18,770 bases of DNA from CAYTTR01 sp964440805. Lineage in GTDB: Bacteria; Acidobacteriota; Aminicenantia; Aminicenantales; Aminicenantaceae. Under the pieces are notes generated by a model that ran no database searches, was not told the origin of the DNA, and saw only the letters and a program-made list of their open reading frames with translations. The translations under genes and the position numbers were made by a program. The stretch is taken from assembly GCA_964440805.1 (NCBI GenBank), contig CAYTTR010000044.1, forward strand, positions 1-18,770. Direction: 5' to 3'. Positions 1-8,643 of the stretch are shown one piece after another; within the stretch, counting starts at the first letter, position 1, and every line of letters begins with the position of its first letter.

Positions 1-1897
1 CGTGGTGAAGGCCATTGATTTTTTTCCCTCTTAAAGACATTCCGGGCTGTTTTATGATTATTTCTATAACTTTGCCTTTTTCCATTACAAACTCAATACT
101 GTAACCCTGCAGTCCCTTTAGGGAGAATTCTGTTTCTTTATAAGGGATAAGCTCTATTGTCGGCTGACCGGGTATGGAAGCATAAAGGGAGTTTCCTTTG
201 AGGGAGATAGTAATAACCATTTCCGATACTTCATATTCTCCCACGAATTGAGAGAGAAATTTCGGGTCTTTCATTTCTTCGGGAACTTTTTTAGTGAATA
301 TAATGGGGGATACGGCCGCCTCAAGAGGAACCGAAAGACGATCGATATCACCTTTGAGGTTTGTCTGAAAACTAATCATTCCCACCCGTTCGCTGGGTTT
401 GAAGACATCATAGTGCCAATGCTTTAGGTCGAATTCAAAGGAGTGGAATTTTCCCTTGAGTGAATTTTCTTCTTGTTGGATGGTAATTATTCCATAAGCA
501 GGATTTTCGTATTCACCAGCATAATCTTTTAGTGGGTGGGAAGGGGTGGTTCCTTGAACCCGTTCCTCTTCTTTTTTCTCTTGTTCTTCTTCCCGCTTTT
601 CCCGGTCTTTTTTCATTTTTTCATATCTTTCCTGGTTAATTTTTTCCCATCCCTGGTCGAGATCGAGCATCATATCCAGAATATATCCCATAGCGATGTA
701 GAGAAGGGGAGTGCCGCTGAGATTTGTCAGAACTACAGCCCCAAGATTATCGTTGGGCAGAAAAACGACAAGACTATAGAAGCCGTCGATAGCCCCTCCA
801 TGGTGGACAAGGCGGTGTCCTCTATAAGTCTCAAGAAACCAACCGAAGCCGTAGTTCATATCAGATTGTCCGTCGGGCTGCAGGGATAATATGGGTGTTC
901 TGAAGAACATGGCTGGCGTATACATTTCCTTATGTCCTTCCTCAGATATAATTTGATTATCTCCGATTTTGCCTTTGTTAAGGTGAAGCCTAACCCATTT
1001 GAGCATGTCATTGATGGAAGAGTTGATTGAACCGGCAGGACCGATATTATCTATGTTTCTGAAAGGAACAGCCTCTATTTTATCGTCTTTTTTTATATAA
1101 GGAAGTGAATGATTTTTTGATTTTTTTGAATCCTCCACTGAAAAATTACTGTTCGACATGCCCAGCGGTTCGAATATTCTCTTGCGGGTAAATTCCTCCC
1201 AAGTGCTGTTGGTTATTTGACCCACTAAGTAGCCGGCGGTCAGGTACATCAAATTGTTATACTGCAGGATTTCCCTGAAATCGGCACTGAAATCAAGGTA
1301 TTGGAGCTTGTCGAATAGTTCTTTTCTTGAGAAAGAGGTGCCGTACCATAAGGCATCGTGACGGGGAAGGCCGGAACGGTGACAGACTAAATCACGGACA
1401 GCCATTCGGGCAGTAGCTATTTCATCTTTAAGCTTGAATTCAGGGAGATAGGTCCGGACAGGCTTGTCCCATTCCAATATTCCTTCATCGACAAGAATGC
1501 CTATATCAAGGGTGGTGAAAGCTTTGGAAGAAGAGCCTATGGCAAACAAAGTGTCTGCCGTTACCGGCAGGTTTTCTTCCATATTTCTCAGCCCGAATCC
1601 CTCTGCCAATACTATCTTGCCGTCTTTAATGATGCCCACCCCCATTCCGGGAACCTGCCATTTTTTTATGTTTTCGTTTAAAAAAGCCCGGAATTTATTT
1701 AATTTTTCCTCGAGCTTTTTATCCTGTTCTGAATCTGTTTGGAAGGCGGGATTATGAATGGGGAAAGTAGATTTTTCTTTTACCCTGAGATTGTTGTTAT
1801 TTTCAGCTTCCACAGCGGAAAATGAATTAAAGATGCCCAATGTCAGGATAACCAGAAATAGAGTAATAAATTTTAAGCCTGAAATCTTATGTTTCAT
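1..1897 (-). CDS. Secreted serine hydrolase, beta-lactamase/class C family, with DUF3471-type C-terminal domains (3' end outside window)
   Basis: The frame is open from an ATG at 1897 to the left edge, giving 632 residues without a stop. A GGAG lies about seven bases before the ATG. Residues 1-29 form a signal peptide. The beta-lactamase (PF00144-type) fold is marked by SSSK at 122-125 (nucleophile S122, K125), YNN at 213-215 and HHGG at 365-368, the usual S-x-x-K / Y-x-N / H-G-G triad of class C and D-aminopeptidase-like enzymes. A charged linker (about 417-447) leads to a DUF3471-like domain (about 450-538, with GEYENPAYG), then a second GEYE-type repeat (from about 550) that the upstream paralogue lacks. 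It probably hydrolyses peptides or esters in the periplasm or outside the cell; the substrate cannot be told. It is the last visible gene of the minus-strand cluster and follows its paralogue, separated by an inverted-repeat element. Confidence 0.93.
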   Translation of the reverse strand, partial: MKHKISGLKFITLFLVILTLGIFNSFSAVEAENNNNLRVKEKSTFPIHNPAFQTDSEQDKKLEEKLNKFRAFLNENIKKWQVPGMGVGIIKDGKIVLAEGFGLRNMEENLPVTADTLFAIGSSSKAFTTLDIGILVDEGILEWDKPVRTYLPEFKLKDEIATARMAVRDLVCHRSGLPRHDALWYGTSFSRKELFDKLQYLDFSADFREILQYNNLMYLTAGYLVGQITNSTWEEFTRKRIFEPLGMSNSNFSVEDSKKSKNHSLPYIKKDDKIEAVPFRNIDNIGPAGSINSSINDMLKWVRLHLNKGKIGDNQIISEEGHKEMYTPAMFFRTPILSLQPDGQSDMNYGFGWFLETYRGHRLVHHGGAIDGFYSLVVFLPNDNLGAVVLTNLSGTPLLYIAMGYILDMMLDLDQGWEKINQERYEKMKKDREKREEEQEKKEEERVQGTTPSHPLKDYAGEYENPAYGIITIQQEENSLKGKFHSFEFDLKHWHYDVFKPSERVGMISFQTNLKGDIDRLSVPLEAAVSPIIFTKKVPEEMKDPKFLSQFVGEYEVSEMVITISLKGNSLYASIPGQPTIELIPYKETEFSLKGLQGYSIEFVMEKGKVIEIIIKQPGMSLRGKKINGLHH

Positions 1898-1917
1898 TTT
1901 AACTCCTTTATATTTTA

Positions 1918-2242
1918 GGGTTGTCCCAAAGGGACGGGAATGAGGTGACGGTATTAGGTGCAGGGAAATGTCTGCGCTCTAAGTTCAGATTTTCAACGCC
2001 ATTCCTCCACTGCCCTTCTCGGCACCTGCGGAACTCCGCACGTTACCTCCATTCATTGACCCTTTTTGAGTGTTAATCCGTATCTCCTTCCTTTTATCCT
2101 CTCGTGCTCAATACATCCTCGGTGTCCGACAAAGTCGGATTCCCTCAAAGGACAGTTCCGGAAGGCTAAATCTTCAATGTCGCTCCGACATTTCCCTGCC
2201 CTTTTATCCAGGTTTAATTCCCGTCACTTTGGGAAAAAGCCT
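1918..2242. repeat. Hairpin-rich inverted-repeat element (MITE-like) between the two hydrolase genes
   Basis: The two ends are inverted copies in two blocks. TCCCAAAGGGACGGGAAT at 1924-1941 matches the reverse complement of 2217-2234 with one mismatch, and GCAGGGAAATGTC at 1960-1972 is the exact reverse complement of 2187-2199. Inside are hairpins GTCCC/GGGAC (1923-1935), TGCGGA/TCCGCA (2027-2040), TCCGAC/GTCGGA (2125-2139) and TGTCG/CGACA (2178-2190), and 1942-1950 pairs with 2041-2049 with one mismatch. TATTTTA occurs at 1911-1917 and 2243-2249 and could be a target duplication, although the flanks are AT-rich. No convincing gene is inside. It could be a non-autonomous mobile element or a structured RNA or mRNA-processing element. 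Confidence 0.7.
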
Positions 2243-2254
2243 TATTTTATCTTA

Positions 2255-3799
2255 TTACAGAGAATCAGGTTCTTTCGAGTCCTTCTCAGGAATCCTATGA
2301 AAAACAATATCATCAACAGTAGGTTCCATCTGAACAGCCAAAGTTCCGATGTTTCCCTTTTTATCAACATGAAAAGAAACTTTCATAGTCATATCAAACA
2401 TCTCGTATTCAAACTCGAATATATTGTAGTGGTAGTGATTAAGCGGAAACTCAAAAGAATTATATTTTGCCTTTAATCCGTCCCCATCTTTTACCACAGA
2501 GAAAACCCCGTAGCCTGGATTTTCATATTCGCCTACCAAAGCTTCCGGAGGATGAGAAGGAGTTGTGTTGAGAACGCGATCTTCATCTTTCTTTTTTTGG
2601 GCTTTTTCTGCTTCCTCTTCAGCTTTTTTCTCTTGTTCGTGCACCCGTTCAATCCAGGGTATCTGATCAAGGCCCAGTAATCTGTCATAGATATTAAAAG
2701 GAATAATCCGGGTCAGAGGATGAGGACTCAGATTGGTAAGCATTACTATGCCTATATTTTCCTCCGGCATAAAAGATACATGGGCCAGAAATCCATCTAT
2801 GCCTCCTCCATGAGTAAGCAAAAGATGTCCCCGGTAAGCAGTAATAACCCAGCCCAGGCCGTACATGGAATAGAACAAATCTTCCTGCAAATTCCTCGAC
2901 ATTATAAATTGCGGGGAGTGAATTTCTTTAAGGCTGACCTCTGATATAATTTGTTTTTCTCCAAATTTTCCTTTGTTCAGGTTTAGGAGAAGCCAGTTGG
3001 CCATATCGGTAACGTTGGAATTTATGGACCCGGCAGGACCAATGGTATCTATGTTGCGGAAAGGAATCTTTAATACATCTTCATCTTTTTTCCAATAGGG
3101 GAAAGAAAAATCCGGAGCTTTCTCGGAATCCTCCACCGAGAAATTGCTGTTCTTCATGTCTAAGGGGGTAAATATTCGTTCTTTAACAAAGTCTTCCCAG
3201 GTTGTTCCGGCGATTTTGCCAACCATGTATCCGGCTGTCATAAACATGAGATTGTTGTACTGGAAAGAGGCGCGAATATCCCGGCTGAGTTCAAGATATT
3301 GCAACCGGTTAAAAAGCTCCTCACGTGTGGCAGTTGAACCGTACCACATAAATTCATGGCGCGGCAGCCCTGAACGGTGGCAGACAAGATCAAGAACGGT
3401 AACTCTCTCGGAGATAAAGGCATCTTTAAGTTTAAAACTGGGGAGATATTTCCTTGCAGGTTTGTTCCATTCGAGCTTTTCTTCATCGACCAGAATGCCC
3501 ATGGAGGCGGCTGTAAAAGCTTTGGAGCATGATCCGATGGCAAAAAGAGTTTCCGGGGTAACTTTAAGTTTCTTTTCTTTATCCCTGTAGCCGTATCCTT
3601 GGGAATAAATTACCTCTCCATCCTTAACTATAGATATAGCCAGCCCGGGAACCTTCCACTCTTTCATAGCCTCGGTAACAAACTCATCAAAACCGTTAAA
3701 GTCGACTTTCTCAGGTTTCTTCTCGGCTGCATAGGGGAAGAGAAGTAACAAAGATAATGCAAAGGAAAGACATAAGCCTTTGTGAAGTCTCTTCGTCAT
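2255..3799 (-). CDS. Secreted serine hydrolase, beta-lactamase/class C family, with DUF3471-type C-terminal domain
   Basis: This 514-residue protein starts at an ATG preceded by AAAGGAGG with good spacing. Residues 1-25 are a signal peptide. The catalytic set is SCSK (90-93, nucleophile S90), YNN (181-183) and HGG (330-332), as in class C beta-lactamases, DD-peptidases and D-aminopeptidases. A Lys/Glu-rich probable coiled linker (about 388-408) precedes one DUF3471-like domain (about 412-503, with GEYENPGYG). It shares long stretches with the downstream hydrolase, such as CHRSGLPRH and GPAGSIN, so the two are tandem paralogues. This one lacks the second C-terminal repeat of the other. The presence of catalytic residues argues for an active enzyme. 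A TATAAT hexamer about 35 bases upstream hints at its own promoter, but no convincing -35 was found. Confidence 0.95.
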   Translation of the reverse strand: MTKRLHKGLCLSFALSLLLLFPYAAEKKPEKVDFNGFDEFVTEAMKEWKVPGLAISIVKDGEVIYSQGYGYRDKEKKLKVTPETLFAIGSCSKAFTAASMGILVDEEKLEWNKPARKYLPSFKLKDAFISERVTVLDLVCHRSGLPRHEFMWYGSTATREELFNRLQYLELSRDIRASFQYNNLMFMTAGYMVGKIAGTTWEDFVKERIFTPLDMKNSNFSVEDSEKAPDFSFPYWKKDEDVLKIPFRNIDTIGPAGSINSNVTDMANWLLLNLNKGKFGEKQIISEVSLKEIHSPQFIMSRNLQEDLFYSMYGLGWVITAYRGHLLLTHGGGIDGFLAHVSFMPEENIGIVMLTNLSPHPLTRIIPFNIYDRLLGLDQIPWIERVHEQEKKAEEEAEKAQKKKDEDRVLNTTPSHPPEALVGEYENPGYGVFSVVKDGDGLKAKYNSFEFPLNHYHYNIFEFEYEMFDMTMKVSFHVDKKGNIGTLAVQMEPTVDDIVFHRIPEKDSKEPDSL

Positions 3800-3997
3800 G
3801 GTAAACCTCCTTTAAGTAAGTAAAAAAATAAATCTATAGTAATATTATAGTTAATTTATATAAATGACTCTTCTGGATGAAAAAGAAAGATAAAATGACA
3901 GATGATGATCTCCATGTTAGTAAAGCCGAACTTAATGAAATATTTCTCTTGTTTGAATTAATTTCCAAGTTAAGGCATCATAAAAAACGCCATAGGA

Positions 3998-4948
3998 TCA
4001 ACTGCTCCTTTCTTTGTTCGAATTTTTCTGTTTCTTTTTCAATTCTTCGATCATAATCTTTACCTGGGCAGCTTCAGGGGCGTTGGGTTCTACTTTCAGG
4101 AAATCCTCAAAATATTTTATAGCTTTTTCTAAATTTCCTATTTTGACTGAGTTGAGCCCTGCCTGGTAATAAGCGGAAGAAAACTCAGGATTCAGCTCTA
4201 TAGCTTTATCGAAAGCCCGGAGTGCTTCTTCGTTTTTATCCAGCCTGTAATAGATGAGGCCGAGGTTGTAAAAGGCCATAGGATTGTCCGGGTTAAGCTC
4301 AATGGCTTTGGAGAAGCTCTGGATGGCCTTTTCGCTATCTCCTCTAACGAAATAACATTCTCCCAGGGCAAAATGGGCGTGCAGAGCATCGGGATTTATC
4401 TCTGTGGCTTTCTCTAAAACCACTATGGCCTTATCGATTTCCTCTTTTTTCAAATAGGCCAAGCCCAGGTTGTAATATCCCTCGTAATGGTCGGGAAATT
4501 TTTCTATAACCTTCTTGAAGGATTCTATGGCCTTGTCATATTTACCATCATTGAAATGATTGACGCCCTCGTCCAGGTCTTTGTCCTTGTCGATCCGAGG
4601 CGGGATCTTCTTCAACGTAATCTGGAGGTTCTCGGTAAATCCGAACCGGATTCTGGCCTGGGATTGAAGCGGAAAATATCCTTCCAGCTCAACTGTTACC
4701 TGGTAAACAGTGGGCGGGAGGCCCACCTTGATAAATCTCCCGTTCTTGTCTGTCTTCATGTGAAAGGAAAGTCCCCGGCTGGGATCTTCGAAAATGACTT
4801 TGGCGTCTTTAAGAGGTGTGCCCTCCTCGTCGGTAACCACGCCCTGGGCTACTGTATCCTGGGCGTGGTTGAAATGGGGAATTAAAATTAGAAAAATGAC
4901 CAGCATAAAGAAAGGAAAAGTCTCTGAAATTCTATTTTTTATTTTCAT
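3998..4948 (-). CDS. Secreted carboxypeptidase-regulatory-like/TPR protein
   Basis: 316 residues: signal peptide with a predicted cleavage after about residue 30 (HAQ), a carboxypeptidase-regulatory-like beta-sandwich domain (about 32-113, with the typical G-V-V-T-D-x-x-G-x-P-L pattern), then five tandem TPR units (about 123-290) with the usual N-P-D and A-x-x-x-[FL]-x-K-A-[IL] spacing, and a Lys-rich tail. TPRs bind other proteins, so an envelope scaffold or adaptor role for the neighbouring receptor is plausible but unproven. The gene starts inside the upstream gene (17-bp overlap), with AAGGA of its ribosome binding site within that gene's last codons, so the two are probably translationally coupled. 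Confidence 0.9.
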   Translation of the reverse strand: MKIKNRISETFPFFMLVIFLILIPHFNHAQDTVAQGVVTDEEGTPLKDAKVIFEDPSRGLSFHMKTDKNGRFIKVGLPPTVYQVTVELEGYFPLQSQARIRFGFTENLQITLKKIPPRIDKDKDLDEGVNHFNDGKYDKAIESFKKVIEKFPDHYEGYYNLGLAYLKKEEIDKAIVVLEKATEINPDALHAHFALGECYFVRGDSEKAIQSFSKAIELNPDNPMAFYNLGLIYYRLDKNEEALRAFDKAIELNPEFSSAYYQAGLNSVKIGNLEKAIKYFEDFLKVEPNAPEAAQVKIMIEELKKKQKNSNKERSS

Positions 4949-5624
4949 GGTTTAGTCCTTTGACAGGATCCAGATGCAGATTATAGAGTTCAACATAGAC
5001 ATTCATTTCCTTGCCCGGATGGAAGACTTTGGTGAATTCTGTGCCGATCCTTTTCTCGGTTGTAGGACTTTGTTTTTGCTCCGAATTACTCTTAGATGTG
5101 AGGATAATATCGCTGATTCGAAGTTCGTCGTCTCTGAAGTCAGGCGCGAGGAGCTCTTGATGCAAGGTGCCGATTTTTCCGCTGAAATTGTCGAGGATGA
5201 GAAAATGAATATTGTAGTCTTCAGGTACGAGTGAAAGCGAGGTCTGGAGCTGGAATTTTCTATCTTTCAGGGTGTTAAGTTCAGCGGCAGTATGCTTGAA
5301 GCTTATATCTTTACTTCGTTCATAAACAACGCTGCCCAGCTTGTTGCTCACATTGATTATCAAGGTCAGATTGATGTGATAATAATTCTCGATTTCTTTC
5401 TGGGAGACTGCAGAATAGGGAATTTCAATAGCGAGAGGAACAAGGGTTGTATCCTCTGTTCCTTTCAAGTGGTAGGCTGCATAATCTATGGGTATGCGGT
5501 TATAGGTGACTTGAGTTGTGACCTTAGGCTGAGAAGATTCCTGAGTTAATCCCAATTGCAGATGAATCCATAAAATGACCAAAAAAATAGTAGCCATTAT
5601 TCGCAATCCCTGCCATTTAATCAT
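4932..5624 (-). CDS. Secreted protein resembling the accessory beta domain of GWxTD/VWA proteins
   Basis: 230 residues with an N-terminal hydrophobic export signal (about 10-27). The core alternates beta-type segments, including VPEDYNIHFLILDNFSGKIG and an APDF...ELRISDIIL motif, which I associate with the beta domain that accompanies GWxTD and VWA modules in Acidobacteriota-like genomes. No GWxTD motif is present. The protein stops soon after an N-V-Y-V-E-L-Y-N-L segment, where I would expect relatives to continue, so it may be shortened at its C-terminus. Start choice is uncertain: neither the ATG at 5624 nor the one at 5597 has a good ribosome binding site. It lies 75 bp after the receptor gene and overlaps the TPR gene. 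Function unknown. Confidence 0.75.
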   Translation of the reverse strand: MIKWQGLRIMATIFLVILWIHLQLGLTQESSQPKVTTQVTYNRIPIDYAAYHLKGTEDTTLVPLAIEIPYSAVSQKEIENYYHINLTLIINVSNKLGSVVYERSKDISFKHTAAELNTLKDRKFQLQTSLSLVPEDYNIHFLILDNFSGKIGTLHQELLAPDFRDDELRISDIILTSKSNSEQKQSPTTEKRIGTEFTKVFHPGKEMNVYVELYNLHLDPVKGLNHENKK

Positions 5625-5699
5625 TGTTTAAAATTGTACTAAATTTGCAGAAGATTCCTCCACCTTAGATTCTGCGCATAGCTCAATTAACTCAACCCA

Positions 5700-8375
5700 T
5701 CAGAAGTCGAAGCGGGCACCGAGCTGAATTTGTCTGGGATCCCCGGCTCTGGTCGGGTTACTAAAGTCAGGAGTGTCGTAGCGGGGAAAAGGAGTCATGA
5801 AGTTAACTCTGTTAGTGACATTGTAGGCCTCTGCAAAGAGCTGGATGCGGAAGCGGTTGATGTTGATGTACTTAGATAATCTGAGATTGAGGTAAAACAT
5901 ATCAAAGTCTCTCCGGGCATTACGATGCTCATCCACCATATCGGTTGTTTTTCCGTCAAGATTTACATCTCCCACATAAAATGCAGTCCAGGGAAGGGCA
6001 GAACGGTAGTAAGCAAGCCCGCTCAACTGGAATCCGAGCGGCAGGTCGAAGATTCCCATAACCGCCAGCCTGTGGGTGGCATCATAGTTATTCGGGCCGT
6101 ACATCCTCTCCCAGTTATCAGGCTCATTGTCGTAGGCGCCGGTTTGTTCGGTTTCAATGTCGGACCAGGAACGGCTCAGGGTGTAAGAAAGGTCCAGAGA
6201 CCAGCCGTGAGAATAGCGTTTGGATATAGTGAAATAAAGGGCTCGGTAGTCGCTCTTTCCGTTCATCCGGAAGACATAGATGTCAGATTTGGTCATATCA
6301 GGACGCAGGTAACCTGTTCCTGGGATGATGGCGTTGTCGTTCTCGATGCGGCTGAACTTAAAGCCCCGTGAATACACCAGATCAAAGCCGATGGAGAGGT
6401 CGGTGATGAACTCCCTCTGGAAGCCCAGCGTGGTCTGCACGGTATAGGGACACACGGTATTGGGCTCACCCGTGTATTTTGAGAGCGGGACATCAAATTC
6501 AAGAGGAGGAACAAAGGGATTGGGGACACTGGGGTCAGGGTAACCTGGGAAGACGATGTACTTGATGACCAGCTGATCCATGATGCCGATGAGCAGGCCG
6601 AGGTTTAACTGGGGATTCTGGGAATAGGTTCCAATACCGCCTCTGATGGCTGTCTTTCCGTCACCAATGGGGTCATAGCTGAACCCGAAGCGGGGATTGA
6701 AGTGGCTGATATTGAGGTGGTCGATATCGATGAACTGGACAGTAAAGTAGTTGTATCTCAGGCCGTAGTTCAGTGTTAAACGAGGAGTAACCTTCCAGGA
6801 ATCCTGAGCAAAAATCCCCACTTGCCAGTAAGGGCTGTCGATATTGGCCACGTCCGGCGAGGTTATTAGAGCCAAGGGATAGGTGGCGGGATTGTTCTTG
6901 TCAAAGGGCGCATCAGTGGCAAAGATATAGTAGCCGGGTACATACTGGTAAAGCCAGCCGCCGATCCAGACATAGGAAGCGTCGATCCCGAATTTGAAGC
7001 TGTGGTTGCCGCTGAAAAGGCTGAAATTGTTGACAAACTGGTAGCGGTTTTCAGGGACTTCCTGGGGAATGTTGGTGGGAGCTCCGAAATAGCCCGAGGG
7101 TCTTGAGATAAAATAGCTCATATCATCTTCTATAGAATGTACCCCGTACCAGTAGCGGGAGAAGAAAACTCTGGCTTCGTTCATGGTGTTATCTGAAGGG
7201 AAATGGGTCCAGTTGAGCTGAAATTCATGGACATACGACTCCCGGTTATAATAGGTCGATTTGGTCCACATTCCGCCTGCGCCCACATTTTTAAAACTGG
7301 GTTTGTCCAGAGTGTAACGGAAAAACAACAGATTTTTCTCGTTGAAATGGTAATTTAATTTTGCCAACAACTGATGTCGGCCTGTGGTCTGAGGTACGGT
7401 TTCCCTGGGCACCAAGGGGGAAGTGATGGTGGTATAACTTTCACGCGAGATCCCTTCGTAGAGAAGGAAGAAGTGAGCTTTATCCTTCTTCAGGGGCCCG
7501 CCAAGGTAGCCTGAATAGTTGTAGTGGCTAAAGGGTGATTTTTCGTACTCATCCTTGCTCAGTTCCCGTCCTTTATAGCCCTCATGTTTGACAAAGTAGT
7601 TGACGTCATCAAGAATTTCATCTCTGTAGAAAAAGGCCGTCCTCCCTGTCCAGTCATTGGTCCCGGAGCGGGTGATGGCGCTTCTAATCATACCGCTGGC
7701 ATTACCGTATTCAGCTTCATACTGGTTGGTCATTACCCGGAATTCCTGAATGGCGTCAGCAGGAATCTGAGTCCTTACGGTATTTCGCCCGACCCATTCG
7801 TTGGAGACACCGTCGGTCAGCATTTCTTCAGAACCTAAAGGTTGAGCATTGGAGCGGTCTCCGGCCACACCTGCTTTAACAAGGGACAGTGCACCGAAGT
7901 CTCGATCGAGAAGCGGGAGCGAGTCGATCTTGGTACGGTCAACAACAGTACTTACTTCAGATTTAGTCACCTCAACCATCGGTGCTTCAGCGGTAACGGT
8001 TAGTTCCTCTTCAATAACAGCGGGTTTTAGTTGAAAATCGAGGGTTAAACGGGCTCCTACAGCAAATGACATTCCACGTCTAATCTGAATCCCAAATCCT
8101 GAGAGACTGACCTCGCATTCATACTTTCCTGGCTGAAGACCTGAAATAAGGAATCTTCCATCTTCCCTGGTCACTGTACTTTTTGCATATCCGGTATCCA
8201 TATTCCTGACGGTAACGGATGCTCCGGGCAAGGCCGTTCCATCCTCATCTGTAACCGTTCCTTCCACTGTCACCAAGGTCGTCTGGGAGATGGCCTGCTC
8301 CTCTATGAATAGAAAGGCAGTAAGCAGAAAGACCAGAACAAGAAAGATTCTTGAGATTCTTTTTAAATTAAGCAT
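5700..8375 (-). CDS. TonB-dependent outer-membrane receptor with N-terminal carboxypeptidase-regulatory domain
   Basis: 891 residues from the chosen ATG at 8375. An earlier in-frame ATG at 8390 is unlikely because the AAGGAGGG ribosome binding site covers its next codons and is well placed for the second ATG. Order: signal peptide (1-31), carboxypeptidase-regulatory-like domain (about 37-117), plug domain (about 128-240, with ITRSGTN before the barrel), then a long beta-barrel ending in ARFDF with the terminal Phe typical of BamA-inserted proteins. It resembles Oar-like receptors that import bulky substrates or peptides with TonB energy. It heads the gene run with the small secreted protein, TPR protein and hydrolases, which suggests import of hydrolase products or substrate. 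No TonB/ExbB/ExbD genes are in the window. Confidence 0.95.
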   Translation of the reverse strand: MLNLKRISRIFLVLVFLLTAFLFIEEQAISQTTLVTVEGTVTDEDGTALPGASVTVRNMDTGYAKSTVTREDGRFLISGLQPGKYECEVSLSGFGIQIRRGMSFAVGARLTLDFQLKPAVIEEELTVTAEAPMVEVTKSEVSTVVDRTKIDSLPLLDRDFGALSLVKAGVAGDRSNAQPLGSEEMLTDGVSNEWVGRNTVRTQIPADAIQEFRVMTNQYEAEYGNASGMIRSAITRSGTNDWTGRTAFFYRDEILDDVNYFVKHEGYKGRELSKDEYEKSPFSHYNYSGYLGGPLKKDKAHFFLLYEGISRESYTTITSPLVPRETVPQTTGRHQLLAKLNYHFNEKNLLFFRYTLDKPSFKNVGAGGMWTKSTYYNRESYVHEFQLNWTHFPSDNTMNEARVFFSRYWYGVHSIEDDMSYFISRPSGYFGAPTNIPQEVPENRYQFVNNFSLFSGNHSFKFGIDASYVWIGGWLYQYVPGYYIFATDAPFDKNNPATYPLALITSPDVANIDSPYWQVGIFAQDSWKVTPRLTLNYGLRYNYFTVQFIDIDHLNISHFNPRFGFSYDPIGDGKTAIRGGIGTYSQNPQLNLGLLIGIMDQLVIKYIVFPGYPDPSVPNPFVPPLEFDVPLSKYTGEPNTVCPYTVQTTLGFQREFITDLSIGFDLVYSRGFKFSRIENDNAIIPGTGYLRPDMTKSDIYVFRMNGKSDYRALYFTISKRYSHGWSLDLSYTLSRSWSDIETEQTGAYDNEPDNWERMYGPNNYDATHRLAVMGIFDLPLGFQLSGLAYYRSALPWTAFYVGDVNLDGKTTDMVDEHRNARRDFDMFYLNLRLSKYININRFRIQLFAEAYNVTNRVNFMTPFPRYDTPDFSNPTRAGDPRQIQLGARFDF

Positions 8376-8643
8376 AAATCCCTCCTTCATAAGCTAATTT
8401 TTGTAAATTCTTCTCTTTTTTGGTTCCATGACAGTTTTTCTCTTATTTCACCTCCTCTTGCTTTCATTGACTTCAGTTGCTTTTCAATTAATTCGATTTT
8501 TTTACACGAAGCTCTTCTGAATATTAAAAGGATCTGAAGAATATTTTTTGTTGTCATCAAGTTTACCATTACCAACATAATTAGATAAAATATCCAACTT
8601 TAATTGTTTTATCTTTATATCTTGATAATTTATATATCCAAGG

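Noticed and set aside
536..889. Plus-strand frame rich in Phe and Leu
   Set aside because: It lies antisense to the hydrolase linker, whose Lys/Glu codons create the Phe/Leu-rich shadow.
2066..2476. Plus-strand frames across the inverted-repeat element
   Set aside because: They span the element and the antisense of the hydrolase C-terminus, with no ribosome binding site or motif; not a transposase.
3878..4042. Plus-strand frame starting ATG-AAA-AAG between the hydrolase and TPR genes
   Set aside because: The second half is antisense to the TPR gene, there is no ribosome binding site, and nothing in the product is recognisable; the first 35 residues look protein-like but not enough to call a gene.
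8387..8578. 63-codon minus-strand frame before the receptor
   Set aside because: No ribosome binding site at its ATG and no motif; it is kept only as an observation because of the internal orphan AGGAGGTGA.
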